A stretch of DNA of 18,082 nucleotides from Nanoarchaeales archaeon. Lineage in GTDB: Archaea > Nanobdellota > Nanobdellia > Woesearchaeales > UBA583. The translations under genes were made by a program, and so were the position numbers. The stretch is taken from positions 1 to 18,082 of the forward strand of contig JABSQY010000030.1 in the NCBI GenBank assembly GCA_013215525.1. The letters are read 5' to 3'. Of the stretch, positions 1 through 10,000 are shown one piece after another. The notes under the pieces were generated by a model. That model was given only the letters and a program-made list of their open reading frames with translations. It ran no database searches and was not told the DNA's origin. Positions within the stretch are counted from its first letter, which is position 1; every line of letters starts with the position of its first letter.

Positions 1-230
1 ATTTTGTTAATTTTAAAGAAAAATTTACTAAAGTATTTACAAATGAGTGTTATGAAGTTGTTGAAATTAATAATTTTATAAATTCTAATAAAAAATATAT
101 ATTCGTACTAGAATATTTTTCAAAAAATGAAAATTATGTGAGAATTTTAAATAATGAAATTGAAAATATATTAGATTATTATAAATATTATAATAAACAT
201 AATTTAGAGTTACTTATATCATTAATATAA
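1..230 (+). CDS. Partial hypothetical protein, C-terminal end only
   Basis: An open frame enters from the left edge (first full codon at base 3) and ends at a TAA at 228-230, giving the last 75 residues of a protein whose start lies outside the window. The piece is rich in Asn, Lys, Tyr and Glu. It shows no signal peptide, membrane helix or motif that I recognise. Its last third (LDYYKYYNKHN and onward) looks helical. The absence of stops over 76 codons of very AT-rich DNA, and a stop only 13 bases before the convergent end of the next gene, support a real coding region. The function is unknown. Confidence 0.6.
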   Translation, partial: FVNFKEKFTKVFTNECYEVVEINNFINSNKKYIFVLEYFSKNENYVRILNNEIENILDYYKYYNKHNLELLISLI

Positions 231-243
231 GATCATTATTAAT

Positions 244-531
244 TTATGGCACTTTATGTAAAATATATGATAGATTTTTGTAACTTGTTTTATTTACTGT
301 TAATAAAGACTTCATTTTTGAATCTACTGTCCCATATTCAACTTGTTTTGGTACAAAAATTAAACTATGGTTTGATTTTACTTTACTTACTTGCACATCT
401 ATCTTTTTATCATGAAAATAATGATTAAGTTTACTTCTTAAGTGATCATTCATAGATTTAGTTGCATTAGTTCCAAGTAGTTGTATTATCGTTCCTTCTA
501 AACCAGAAGGTAATTTTAATTTTTTTACCAT
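244..531 (-). CDS. Small basic hypothetical protein (95 aa)
   Basis: This is an unrecognised protein of 95 residues. It is strongly basic: about 15 Lys and 1 Arg (plus several His) against about 6 acidic residues. It has no signal peptide or membrane segment, so it is probably cytoplasmic, and the charge would suit nucleic-acid binding, though no known fold is visible. The ATG at 531 is supported by a TATA-like box centred about 23 bases upstream inside a perfect inverted repeat (547-566). There is no Shine-Dalgarno site, which suggests a leaderless transcript. It ends 13 bases from the end of the convergent left-edge gene. The lipoprotein gene lies upstream on the same strand but 85 bases away, so the two probably have separate promoters. 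A 60-codon frame on the opposite strand looks like a shadow. Confidence 0.6.
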   Translation of the reverse strand: MVKKLKLPSGLEGTIIQLLGTNATKSMNDHLRSKLNHYFHDKKIDVQVSKVKSNHSLIFVPKQVEYGTVDSKMKSLLTVNKTSYKNLSYILHKVP

Positions 532-546
532 AGTTATTTTAGTTTT

Positions 547-566
547 ATTCTATAAAAATATAGAAT
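547..566 (-). promoter_or_regulatory. TATA-like promoter inside a perfect inverted repeat
   Basis: The arms ATTCTATA and TATAGAAT flank a 4-base AAAA spacer with no mismatch. On the minus strand this gives a TATA-like TTTTTATAG centred near 554, about 23 bases before the ATG at 531. That is the archaeal distance for a start at or next to the initiation codon. A palindrome covering the TATA element could be an operator, but 8-base AT-only arms can arise by chance in DNA this AT-rich. Confidence 0.4.
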
Positions 567-616
567 TATGTATTTATTTAGTTTTGCTTTAAAATTAGAA
601 ATAATTTAATTATTAA

Positions 617-934
617 TTAGTTTATTGAAGTAGGTTCACTTGTACACTCTGGGACTCCATCTTGAACTCTAATTGAAATTTTATATCCAATTCTATCCCC
701 TAATACTGAATACTGAATCTCAAAGTCATAACGATTTATACAACAACTATTTACTCCACTATCAATTTCATGAACATCGAAACCCAGATTAGTTTTAAAA
801 TGATCAGAGTTTTCAATAAATGTGATAGCTTGGACTTTATTTTCTTGATAGTCTTGTACTTTTTTGGTCTGAGATGAGCAGGCAGTCAGAGTTAGCAGTG
901 TTGCCAGTGAAAGTCCCATAATTACTTTTTTCAT
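617..934 (-). CDS. Small secreted lipoprotein (105 aa)
   Basis: This is a small exported protein of unknown function, anchored by a lipid. It has a classical lipoprotein signal: a basic N-terminus (MKK), a hydrophobic stretch at residues 5-17, and the lipobox LTAC with the acceptor Cys at residue 19, followed by SSQTKK. The mature part is about 86 residues and looks strand-rich. It carries a Cys-Cys pair at 64-65 and Cys97, which could form disulfides outside the cell. I chose the ATG at 934 over an in-frame TTG at 976. The ATG gives a clean signal peptide, a TATA-like box lies 25-35 bases upstream of it, and the TTG would put that box inside the gene. Bases 871-920, which encode the signal peptide, are about 50% G+C, twice the local level. 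No close family is recognised. Confidence 0.75.
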   Translation of the reverse strand: MKKVIMGLSLATLLTLTACSSQTKKVQDYQENKVQAITFIENSDHFKTNLGFDVHEIDSGVNSCCINRYDFEIQYSVLGDRIGYKISIRVQDGVPECTSEPTSIN

Positions 935-957
935 ACAAGTAGTATATTTAGTAAATG

Positions 958-969
958 TATAATATAATG
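958..969 (-). promoter_or_regulatory. TATA-like promoter of the lipoprotein gene
   Basis: On the minus strand the run ATTATATTATAC is centred about 29 bases before the ATG at 934. This predicts a transcript start within a few bases of the start codon. No Shine-Dalgarno site lies between the two. The position argues for the 934 start. The match is to a general AT-rich consensus, so it is only moderately specific. Confidence 0.4.
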
Positions 970-1231
970 GTTTCAAATTTGTATTTTTTAATATGAGTTA
1001 TTTTAATTTAATGATATTATTTTTCTAAGATTAATTTATAATATCAAAATTGAATTTAAGTCAATTTATTAATTAGATTTAATAAATAGTTCTTATTTAA
1101 ATTATGAATAATTAATCACAATTCAAATCATAATTAATTATATTAAATGTATAAGTAAAAAGTTAAACTAAAAATACTAATTTATTTTCAAATTTGTAGT
1201 TATAATTTATTTTATTTTTTAGTTGTAATTA

Positions 1232-1240
1232 TTTATATTA
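1232..1240 (+). promoter_or_regulatory. TATA-like promoter of the GLUG surface-protein operon
   Basis: The run TTTATATTA is centred about 25 bases before the ATG at 1261, so transcription would begin at or next to the start codon. The 20 bases between box and ATG contain no Shine-Dalgarno match, which fits a leaderless transcript. This promoter probably drives both the 914- and 3223-residue genes. Confidence 0.5.
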
Positions 1241-1260
1241 CTTCAAGTATATTATTTCAC

Positions 1261-4005
1261 ATGTTAAAAAAATTATTTCCAACAATATTTTTATTTTTAA
1301 GTTTAATTACAGTGGGCTTTGGGTTTACTGGTAGTGGTAATGGTACACAAATTAGTCCATATTTAATTACTGATTGTCATGAGTTAAATGAAACTCGTGA
1401 TGATTTAATGGGATGGTATGAATTATCTGAAAATGTCAACTGTAATGTGTCACCATATAATGTAAATGAAGGATTTGAACCGATTGGTGAAGGAAATAAT
1501 CCTCATGGATTTGAAGGAAATTTTAATGGTGGTGGATTTGAAATTCAAAATTTATATATAAATAGGAATGAATCTGATTATGTTGCTTTATTTGGAGGAA
1601 TGCTTGCCGGATCTGAAGTTTATAATTTCACATTAACAAATTTATATATTAAAGGAAATAATAATGTTGGGGGAGTTGTTGGAGAAAATATTCAGGGTAG
1701 TATTTATCAAGTAATTAGTTATGGAGTTATAATTGGAAATGATAAAGTTGGAGGAATAGCAGGAGAAAATACTCAGGGAGATATTTATAATGTGGAAAAT
1801 TATGGTAGTGTTTCAGGAAATGAAAATGTTGGGGGAGTTGTAGGGAGTTTAACTTCAGGAGATATATATGATTTAGCTAATAATGGAAATATCTTTGGAT
1901 TAAATAATATAGGGGGAATTGTTGGGGAAAATCTTGAGGGATTAGTTTATTCATCAATTAGTTATGGTTTAATTAATGGAAGTTTTAATGTTGGAGGTGC
2001 AATTGGTTATAATAAAGCAGATATTAGAGATATAGAAGTAAATAGTGAAATATTAGGAAGTAATAATGTAGGAGGAATTGTTGGGAAAAATGAAGGAGGA
2101 TTTATATTTAAAGTATTATCAATTTCAAATATTTCAGGAGATGGTAATATTGGTGGAATTGTTGGAGAAAATATAAATGGAATATTAAATATTACTAATT
2201 CATCGTCAATTATTGATGGAAGTAATAATTTAGGAGGAATTGTTGGGAAAAATGTGAACTCTAAAATTTATGAATCTTATATTAGTGTTGGAATATCAAT
2301 TATATCAGCAAATAATGTTGGAACTATTATTGGAGAAAATATAAACTCAAATTTGGATGGATTTAAGATTAGAAATAATGTTCAGGGAAATAATAATGTT
2401 GGAGGGATTGTTGGGAAAAATACTAATTCAAATATTACTAATTCATATTTTATTGGAAATGTTTTAGGTTTTTCTGGAGTTGGAGGAGTTATTGGAGTGA
2501 ATATTATGAGTAATATTGATAATACATTTTTTAATGGTCTTGTAAATGGTTCTGAATATGTAGGTGGAGTTGTTGGATTAAATGAAAATTCATATATTTT
2601 CAATTCATTTGTTGTAGGAGATATTACTGGCACATCAAGTGTTGGAGGAATTGTTGGTGAAACAAATAGTGACATTAGATTTGTATATCATAATGGATTT
2701 ATTATAGGAAATAGTTTAATTGGTGGACTTGTTGGCGAGAATAAAGGTGGAAAAATTATTAATTCTTTTACAGTATCCGATGTTGATGGAGATTCTAATT
2801 TTGATTTATTAGTTGGTAAAAATAGTTCTACTGACACATATGAAAATTTATCATATCAAAATGTTAGTTTTAATTCAAATTCAAGTTTTGGAGATGGAGT
2901 GAATAATGATATGAATTATTTTTTTAGTGAAAGTTATATTCCTTTAAATTTGTTTGATGATAATATTTGGACATTTTATGAAGATAAACTCCCGGATTTT
3001 GGAATGTATATTGAAAGTATAGTTATACAAGATTTAGTAGATTCAGATAATGATGGAACACCAGATAATTTAGATAAATTAATTGGAAATATTAATTCAA
3101 TAAACCTTGGAGCAGGAGTTCAGATTAAATTAAAAATTAATGGAACAGAGGATATTACAGGTAACCATTTAAATTATAAAACATTAAATTTTGAAGATAT
3201 TTTAGGAAATAAAGTATTAGATTTAAATAAAAATTTTTCAGTTAATAAATTGAATATGAGTAATATAACAATTAGTAAAATTTCTAATTTATCTGAAAAT
3301 GTACTATTTTTAAAAGGATTTGATTTGCAAATTGGAGAATATAAAAATGTTTATTTTAATTTGAATGTTAATGAGTTATATTTTAATGATAATTTGTGTA
3401 TTGTTGATGAGGAGTTAGATTCAATTAGTGGTGTTGGTGTTTGTGGTGATAATATTACTGAATTTTTATTTGAAAACATATCACAGTTAGGAGAAAATAA
3501 TTGGACTAATATTTCATATATTAATATTAGTTGGAGTAATTATAATGATAAAATAATTAAAATTGTTGGATTAAATAATTCAGTTGTTTTTCAAAATTAT
3601 ACTGGATATGTTTCACCTCCTGAAAATAATATAATATCTACTGGAAGTAGTAATAGTGGAGGAGAAGGAAGTAGTGGATTTGTTAGTTATAGTAATGTAT
3701 GTGTATCACCTCAAATTGAAATTGATGGTAATTGTATATATCTTGGCGAAGTATTGAAGTATGAATATTCAGATAATGAAATAAGTGATGAAATTAATAA
3801 AAAATATGAAATATTTGCAAAAGAGGATAGTGTTACTGAGGAAGATAAGAAATATATTAAATTAGAACCTGAATTAGAAAATGAGAAGGGTTCTAATGTT
3901 AAAATAATTGTTGGAGTTATATTATTAATTTCTGTTGTAATATATGTATGGTTTAGAAAAGAGAAAAAAATATTAGAATATTCTAATGGAGGATTTGAAA
4001 AATGA
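1261..4005 (+). CDS. GLUG-repeat surface protein, single cassette, one membrane anchor (914 aa)
   Basis: This is a secreted, membrane-anchored repeat protein, probably a surface adhesin-like rod; the ligand is unknown. Residues 1-21 form a signal peptide. A head domain (about 22-110) contains PYLIT, the Cys39/Cys61 pair and FEPIG. About 130-500 holds 14 GLUG repeats of roughly 24-27 residues with the core VGGIVGxN, a motif expected to fold as a beta-helix. A tail (501-592) ends in KLPDF. A DxDxDG loop (Asp594, 596, 598, 602) resembles a thrombospondin type 3 calcium site. The following module has an LCIVD...GVCGD cysteine pair, a Gly/Ser linker and Cys814/Cys825. A membrane helix at 882-898 precedes a 16-residue basic tail. 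Many NxS/T sites could be glycosylated. The ATG lies about 25 bases after a TATA-like box. The stop overlaps the next gene, a longer paralogue, in ATGA. Confidence 0.85.
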   Translation: MLKKLFPTIFLFLSLITVGFGFTGSGNGTQISPYLITDCHELNETRDDLMGWYELSENVNCNVSPYNVNEGFEPIGEGNNPHGFEGNFNGGGFEIQNLYINRNESDYVALFGGMLAGSEVYNFTLTNLYIKGNNNVGGVVGENIQGSIYQVISYGVIIGNDKVGGIAGENTQGDIYNVENYGSVSGNENVGGVVGSLTSGDIYDLANNGNIFGLNNIGGIVGENLEGLVYSSISYGLINGSFNVGGAIGYNKADIRDIEVNSEILGSNNVGGIVGKNEGGFIFKVLSISNISGDGNIGGIVGENINGILNITNSSSIIDGSNNLGGIVGKNVNSKIYESYISVGISIISANNVGTIIGENINSNLDGFKIRNNVQGNNNVGGIVGKNTNSNITNSYFIGNVLGFSGVGGVIGVNIMSNIDNTFFNGLVNGSEYVGGVVGLNENSYIFNSFVVGDITGTSSVGGIVGETNSDIRFVYHNGFIIGNSLIGGLVGENKGGKIINSFTVSDVDGDSNFDLLVGKNSSTDTYENLSYQNVSFNSNSSFGDGVNNDMNYFFSESYIPLNLFDDNIWTFYEDKLPDFGMYIESIVIQDLVDSDNDGTPDNLDKLIGNINSINLGAGVQIKLKINGTEDITGNHLNYKTLNFEDILGNKVLDLNKNFSVNKLNMSNITISKISNLSENVLFLKGFDLQIGEYKNVYFNLNVNELYFNDNLCIVDEELDSISGVGVCGDNITEFLFENISQLGENNWTNISYINISWSNYNDKIIKIVGLNNSVVFQNYTGYVSPPENNIISTGSSNSGGEGSSGFVSYSNVCVSPQIEIDGNCIYLGEVLKYEYSDNEISDEINKKYEIFAKEDSVTEEDKKYIKLEPELENEKGSNVKIIVGVILLISVVIYVWFRKEKKILEYSNGGFEK
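1651..2754 (+). repeat. 14-unit GLUG repeat array in the 914-residue protein
   Basis: I count fourteen units of roughly 72-84 bases with the coded core VGG[IV][VI]GxN, such as NNVGGVVGEN and NNVGGIVGKN. One unit is degenerate (VGTIIG). At DNA level many units share GTTGGAGGAATTGTTGG or close variants. It is a protein repeat array, not a noncoding repeat. Confidence 0.85.
3988..3993 (+). promoter_or_regulatory. Shine-Dalgarno site for the giant GLUG gene
   Basis: GGAGGA lies 8 bases before the ATG at 4002, within the last codons (Gly-Gly) of the 914-residue gene. Together with the ATGA stop/start overlap it points to translational coupling. It contrasts with the first gene of the operon, which has no such site. 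Confidence 0.65.
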
Positions 4006-7000
4006 ATAAAATAATAATTAATTTTTTTATTTTTATTTTTTTAATAAATACAGTTTATTCATTTGCGGTAGGAAATGGATCTCAAAATACACCGTATCAG
4101 ATTACTAGTTGTGCTGATTTGAGTGAAATTAATAATGCGCTAGATAGTCATTATATATTAATGGGAAATGTTAATTGTTCTATGACACAATCATTGAATG
4201 ATGGAAAAGGATTTGAACCTATTGGGAATTTTTCAGATAGTAGTAGTTATGTAACTGCATTTAGGGGAGATTTAAATGGAAACGGATTTATGATTGAAAA
4301 CATATATATTAATCGTTCCGAACAAAATTATGTAGGTTTATTTGCTCAAACTTATAATTCTAAGATTTATAACTTATCGTTTAGTGGAACCGTTTATGGA
4401 AATGGATATACTGGAGGACTAATTGGAATGAGTAGAGATAGTGAATATTATAATTTAATTAATCATATTAATGTTATAAGTTCTGGAATATTTTATACAG
4501 GTGGAATTTTTGGATATACTCGTACTGATTATTTATATAATATAACTAATTATGGGAATATTACTGGAGATAGATCAGTAGGTGGTATTTCTGGTGGAAT
4601 TACTTCTAATTCAGAGATAATTAATTCTGTGAATTATGGGTCTGTATTTGGTGATAGAAATATTGGAGGAATTGGAGGATATAGTTACTCTACTGAATTT
4701 GTTAATACTACTAATTTTGGACTTATTAATTCAACATATGAACATATTGGTGGAATTATTGGGTATGGGAGTGGAGTTGAAATTATTAATTCTACTAATG
4801 AGGGGAATATAATTGGTGATAGAAAAGTAGGTGGAATTGCTGGTGTATTAAGTAATACTAATGTTTATGATAGTTATAATTATGGTAATATTTTAGGTAA
4901 CTATTATGTTGGTGGAGTTGTAGGTAGTTCTGAGAAAGGAAAACTTTCAAATTTGACATCATATGGAGATGTAGATGGACTTTATTCAGTTGGAGGAGTT
5001 GTAGGATATGGGGGGAGAGATACTATAATAAATAATTCCATTTCAAATTCTAAATTAAATGGAACTAATAGAGTTGGAGGAGTTGTAGGATATTTATTTA
5101 GTGCTAAAATTACTAATTCGTATAGTGCCGTACCAGTATATGTTCCTAATGGTAAATATGTTGGAGGTTTAATTGGTGGAGTTAGAAATATGGTTTTATC
5201 TAATATTACTTATTATTCTGATGTTACAGGTAATGAAAAAGTTGGAGGGTTAGTTGGTTATGCTTCATTTACATCATTTAACAATGTGACAGTTAATGGA
5301 AATGTCTCTGGATATAGAACTGTAGGAGGAGTAGGAGGAGAAATTAAAGGTTACGGGAGTTGTGAAATATCAAATATAATCTCAAATGTTGAACTGAATG
5401 TGACCTATGGAGGAGGAATTTTTGGAAGACTTAGTGAATGTGACATGTATAATTCCACATATACTAAAAATATAAATTTACCATTATCAAGAGGAGTTGG
5501 TGGAATTGTGAATTCAATTTACAAAAGTAAAATACATGATCTAACTTATGACTATAATATAAATGGAGGAGGACTGGTTGGAGGGATTGTAGCTTATTCT
5601 AGTGTTAGTGAAATATATAATGTAGTTTATAATGGAAATATTACAGGTAGATCAACTATTGGAGGGATTGTTGCCAGTGCATATAGTACTGAAATTTATA
5701 ATTCTGTTTCAAATTCTAATTTATATGGGACTGAAAAAATTGGAGGAATTTACGGTATGTCTTTTACAGGTAAATTTTATAATTTAACAGTTAATAAAAA
5801 TATCAATTTACCTAATGCTAATTATGTTGGAGGAATTGGAGGATTTAATTACAGATATAGCTCACAAAATAATCAAATTAGTAATATTTCATTAAATATA
5901 AATATTACTGGAAATAATTATGTTGGAGCATTTGGAGGTAAAAGTACTAAATTAACACTTTTGAATTCTAATTATACAGGAGTCATTGTTGGGAATAATT
6001 ATGTAGGAGGAGTTTCAGGTTATTCATCAATGGATAATTTTTCAAATTTATTTATTGATGCTAATATAATTACTGCTAGTAATTATGTGGGAGGAATTGC
6101 AGGATATTCAAGCGCAGGGAATTATTCAAATATAGAGTTAATTAAAAAAATTAATTTATCGAATGCAAATTTTGTAGGAGGACTTATGGGACAAAATACA
6201 TTAACTTCGTTTAGAAATATTTCATTTATTCACAAGACTATCGGAAATAATTATGTTGGAGGAATTATGGGATATGGCTGGGGAGGAATTCAAAATTTTA
6301 ATTTCACAGGTGATGTTACGGGAAATTATCATGTAGGAGGAATTTCAGGAAGTAATATTATGGGAGAGTTTAAAAATGTAATTATTAATGGAAATGTTAC
6401 AGGAAACCGGTACGTAGGAGGAATTTCTGGATCTGCTTCATATACTAATTTTTCAAATTTAGAAACTAATGTTAATTTGGTTGGAACTAGATATGTTGGT
6501 GGAATCGTTGGAGAAATTGGAGGTAGATATTATGAAACTTTTGTTAGAGGAGATATTTTTAATGTTAGTGTTAATAATGATATTAATTTGCCAACTGCAG
6601 ATTATGTAGGAGGAGTTATTGGAATGTCAATAGCAGTAGTTAGAAATTTAATAATCGATATAAATGTTATTGGAAGAGATAAGGTAGGAGGAGTTGTAGG
6701 ATATAATATGTGGAAAGTTTATAATGTTAGTGTAAATTCAAATGTAACTGGAAATATTAATGTTGGAGGAATTGTAGGAACTAATACCAATACAGGAATA
6801 GTTGAAAAGATAATACATAGTATGGGTGTTTTTGGAGGAAGTGTTATCGGAGGAATTGTTGGTGAAAATCATGGAATAATTAAAAATATTTTCTCAAATG
6901 CCAAAGTTAATGGTTCCGATAAAGTTGGAGGAATAGTAGGTATAAATCAAAATACAGGAAACTTACTAAGGTCATTTTATATTGGAAATATTTCATTACA

Positions 7001-10000
7001 AGCTGATTCATTGGGTGGTCTTGTTGGTAAAAATATTGGAAATATCGATGAATCTTATTATAATGGATATTTGAATGGAAGTAGTAATGTTGGAGGACTT
7101 GTTGGTGAAAATACAGGCAGTGGAACTATTTCAAATTCTTTTACAGTGTCAGATGTAGATGGAAGTACTAATATTAATCCCATTGTAGGATTGGACTCAT
7201 CAGGAACATATGATAATACTTATTTTCAAAATGTATCTTTTAATCCAAATTCAGGTGAAGTTGGAGAAAGTATAAATAATCAAATTTGGTATTTTTATAA
7301 TCATTCTAATTCTCCACTAAGTTTATGGGATAGTTCCATTTGGACTTTTCATACAGATAGATTCCCTGATTTTGGAGATAATATTCAAAATTATTATATT
7401 CAAGAAATATTGTATTCAGGAGATGGATCAGGAACATATCTTGACCCATACAAAATAACAAATTGTCAAAAATTAAATGAATCTAGAGTTCAATTAGATA
7501 AATATTATATTTTAATGAATAATATTGATTGTTTAGATACTAGTGGTTGGAATGGTGGTGATGGATTTAAACCAATTGGAAATTTAAATCAACCATTTAC
7601 TGGAAGTTTAAATGGAAATGGATTTATGATTTATAATTTATTTATTAATAGAGATTCTGAAAATAATATCGGTTTATATGGAGTTACTTTGAATTCTAAT
7701 ATTTATAATTTAACTTTAAGTGCAGAGATTACTGGAAATGATAATGTTGGGAGAGTTGTTGGAAATAATTTTGGAAATATCTCAAATGTAGTTACTAGTG
7801 GAACTGTTACTGGTGGAAGCTTTGTTGGTGGTATTGTAGGAAATAATTCTGGAAATATTTTAAATGTATTAACTCATGGAACTGTTGATGGTGGAAGCTT
7901 TGTTGGTGGTGTTGTTGGAGTTAATAGTAATTTAATTATTATTAATTCTTCAAGTAATTCTACTATTACGGGTGAAAGCTTTGTTGGAGGGATTGTTGGA
8001 GATAATAGTGTGTTTGGTAAAGTTTTACAATCTTATTATTATGGAGAGATATTTGGAAATGAAGTTGTTGGAGGGATTGTTGGAAATAATTCTGGAAATA
8101 TCTCTGATTTATTTTATATAGGATATTTATATGGAAATAATACATTAGGTGGAATTGTAGGGATTAATTCTGGAAATATTAGTAACACGTATTATAACGG
8201 ATACATTTACGGAAATGATACTGTCGGAGGATTAATTGGACATAATTTAGGTTTAATTAATAATTCATTTTCAGTGTCAGTTGTTAATGGAACTAATAAT
8301 GTTGATTTATTAATTGGAAATGGAACTGATGGAACTAATAATAATTTATTTTTTCAAAATTCAACCCATAATTTTGATAATAGTATATATGGAAATGTAA
8401 CTCAAAATAATATGGAGTATTTCTATAATAAAAATAATTTACCTTTAAGTAATTGGAATACAAATGTTTGGAATTTTAATTTAAATAAGTTACCTGATTT
8501 TAATTTTAGTGTTACAAATATAATTATTCAAGATGGATTTTCCGGAGAAGGGAACGGAATATATGCAGACCCTTACCAAATTACTTTATGTGAACATATT
8601 CAAGATGTGAAGTATGAATTGGATGCTTATTATAAATTAATGAATAATATTGATTGTTCAGATACTATTAATTGGAATGGAAATCAAGGTTTTGAAAGTT
8701 TGGGAACAAATAATAATAAATTTTCAGGAAATTTTAATGGAAATAATTTAAAGATTTTTAGTTTAGTAATTAATGTTCCAAGTAAAGATAATGTTGGATT
8801 ATTTTCATTTACAAATAATTCTCAAATTTATGATTTAAGAGTTAATGGGACGATTACTGGTAATAATAGTGTTGCAGGGATTGTTTCAATAAATTATGGA
8901 AATATTACAAATTCTAATTTTGAAGGTAATGTTTATGGAAATAATTATGTTGGAGGGATTGTAGGTAATAATTCAGGAGTTATTAAAGATAGTTATTTGA
9001 CTGGTATTGTAAATGGGACAGATAATGTTGGAGGAGTTGGTGGAGTTAATTTAATTGATGCTGAGATTATTACTTCTTATTCAGAAGGGACTGTTAGTGG
9101 TGATGAAAGTGTTGGTGGATTAATTGGATTAAATTTTGGAACTATTAATTCTATTGAATCATCTGGAGTTGTATCAGGAAATAAATATATTGGAGGAATT
9201 GTTGGAAATAATTCTGGTGAGTTAAATGAATTGATAGGTTCCGCTGATGTGTCTGGAAATATTGGAGTTGGTGGAATTGTTGGAGTTAGTATGAATTCTA
9301 TTTTAAATGGAAATACTGAAGATAGTTCTAATATTTATGGTAATGAGAGTGTCGGTGGAGTTGTTGGAATTAATTATGGAACTGTTACAAATGTTAGTTC
9401 AGATAGTAGTTTATCTGGATTAAAGTATGTTGGTGGAAGTGTTGGTAGTAATTATGGAACTGTTAGTAATACTTTATTAAGTTCTCAAATTGTAGTTTCA
9501 GGAAATTATAGTGTTGGTGGTGTTATTGGATATAATGTTTATGGAGGAGAATTAATTAATCAAAAATTTGATGGTGATGTTTCTGGAAATTATAGTATTG
9601 GAGGACTAGTTGGATTGAATACAGGATTAATTAGTTTATCATATGCGTCAGGTTCTGTTACTGGAATTAGTGAGATTGGTGGAGTTGTTGGAACTAATTT
9701 TGAAACAGGATTAATTAATTATTCTAATTCTAGTGCTACTTTAGTTGGAGATGAAAGTATTGGTGGAATTGTAGGATTAAATCTTGATGATGGAGATATT
9801 ATATTTTCAAAGATAGTTAGTTCATTAACTGTTACTGATGGAGTAAATGTTGGAGGAATTGTTGGAGTTAATGATAATTCTACATTAGTGGGATTAACTA
9901 ATGATAAATCAGTAAGTGGACATAGTGCTGTTGGTGGATTAGTTGGAAAGAATGTTAATTATGGTGAAGTTGTACAAGCATATAGTAATAGTGAAGTTTA

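Larger units (their letters stand above)
935..1260. other. Divergent intergenic region, about 326 bases, no gene seen
   Basis: This spacer separates the lipoprotein (leftward) from the GLUG operon (rightward) and is extremely AT-rich, with stops in all frames. The only elements I can support are the two outward TATA-like boxes at 958-969 and 1232-1240. AT-only short inverted runs (ATAATTAAT and ATTAATTAT near 1105-1142) are present but expected by chance. I see no tRNA or other structured RNA. Confidence 0.6.

Noticed and set aside
246..428. Plus-strand open frame of 60 codons
   Set aside because: It lies entirely opposite the 95-residue minus-strand gene, which has a promoter and better protein character.
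935..976. Longer lipoprotein start at a TTG (976)
   Set aside because: It would add 14 residues before a normal MKK signal peptide and place the TATA-like box inside the gene.
935..1260. Possible structured RNA or origin in the AT-rich divergent spacer
   Set aside because: Only AT-only short inverted runs are present, with no GC-paired stems or repeated iteron-like motif.
2382..2675. Minus-strand open frame of 97 codons rich in Pro-Thr
   Set aside because: It is the reverse of the GLUG repeats (TTPPT is the antisense of GGV/GGI coding), with no promoter or ribosome site.
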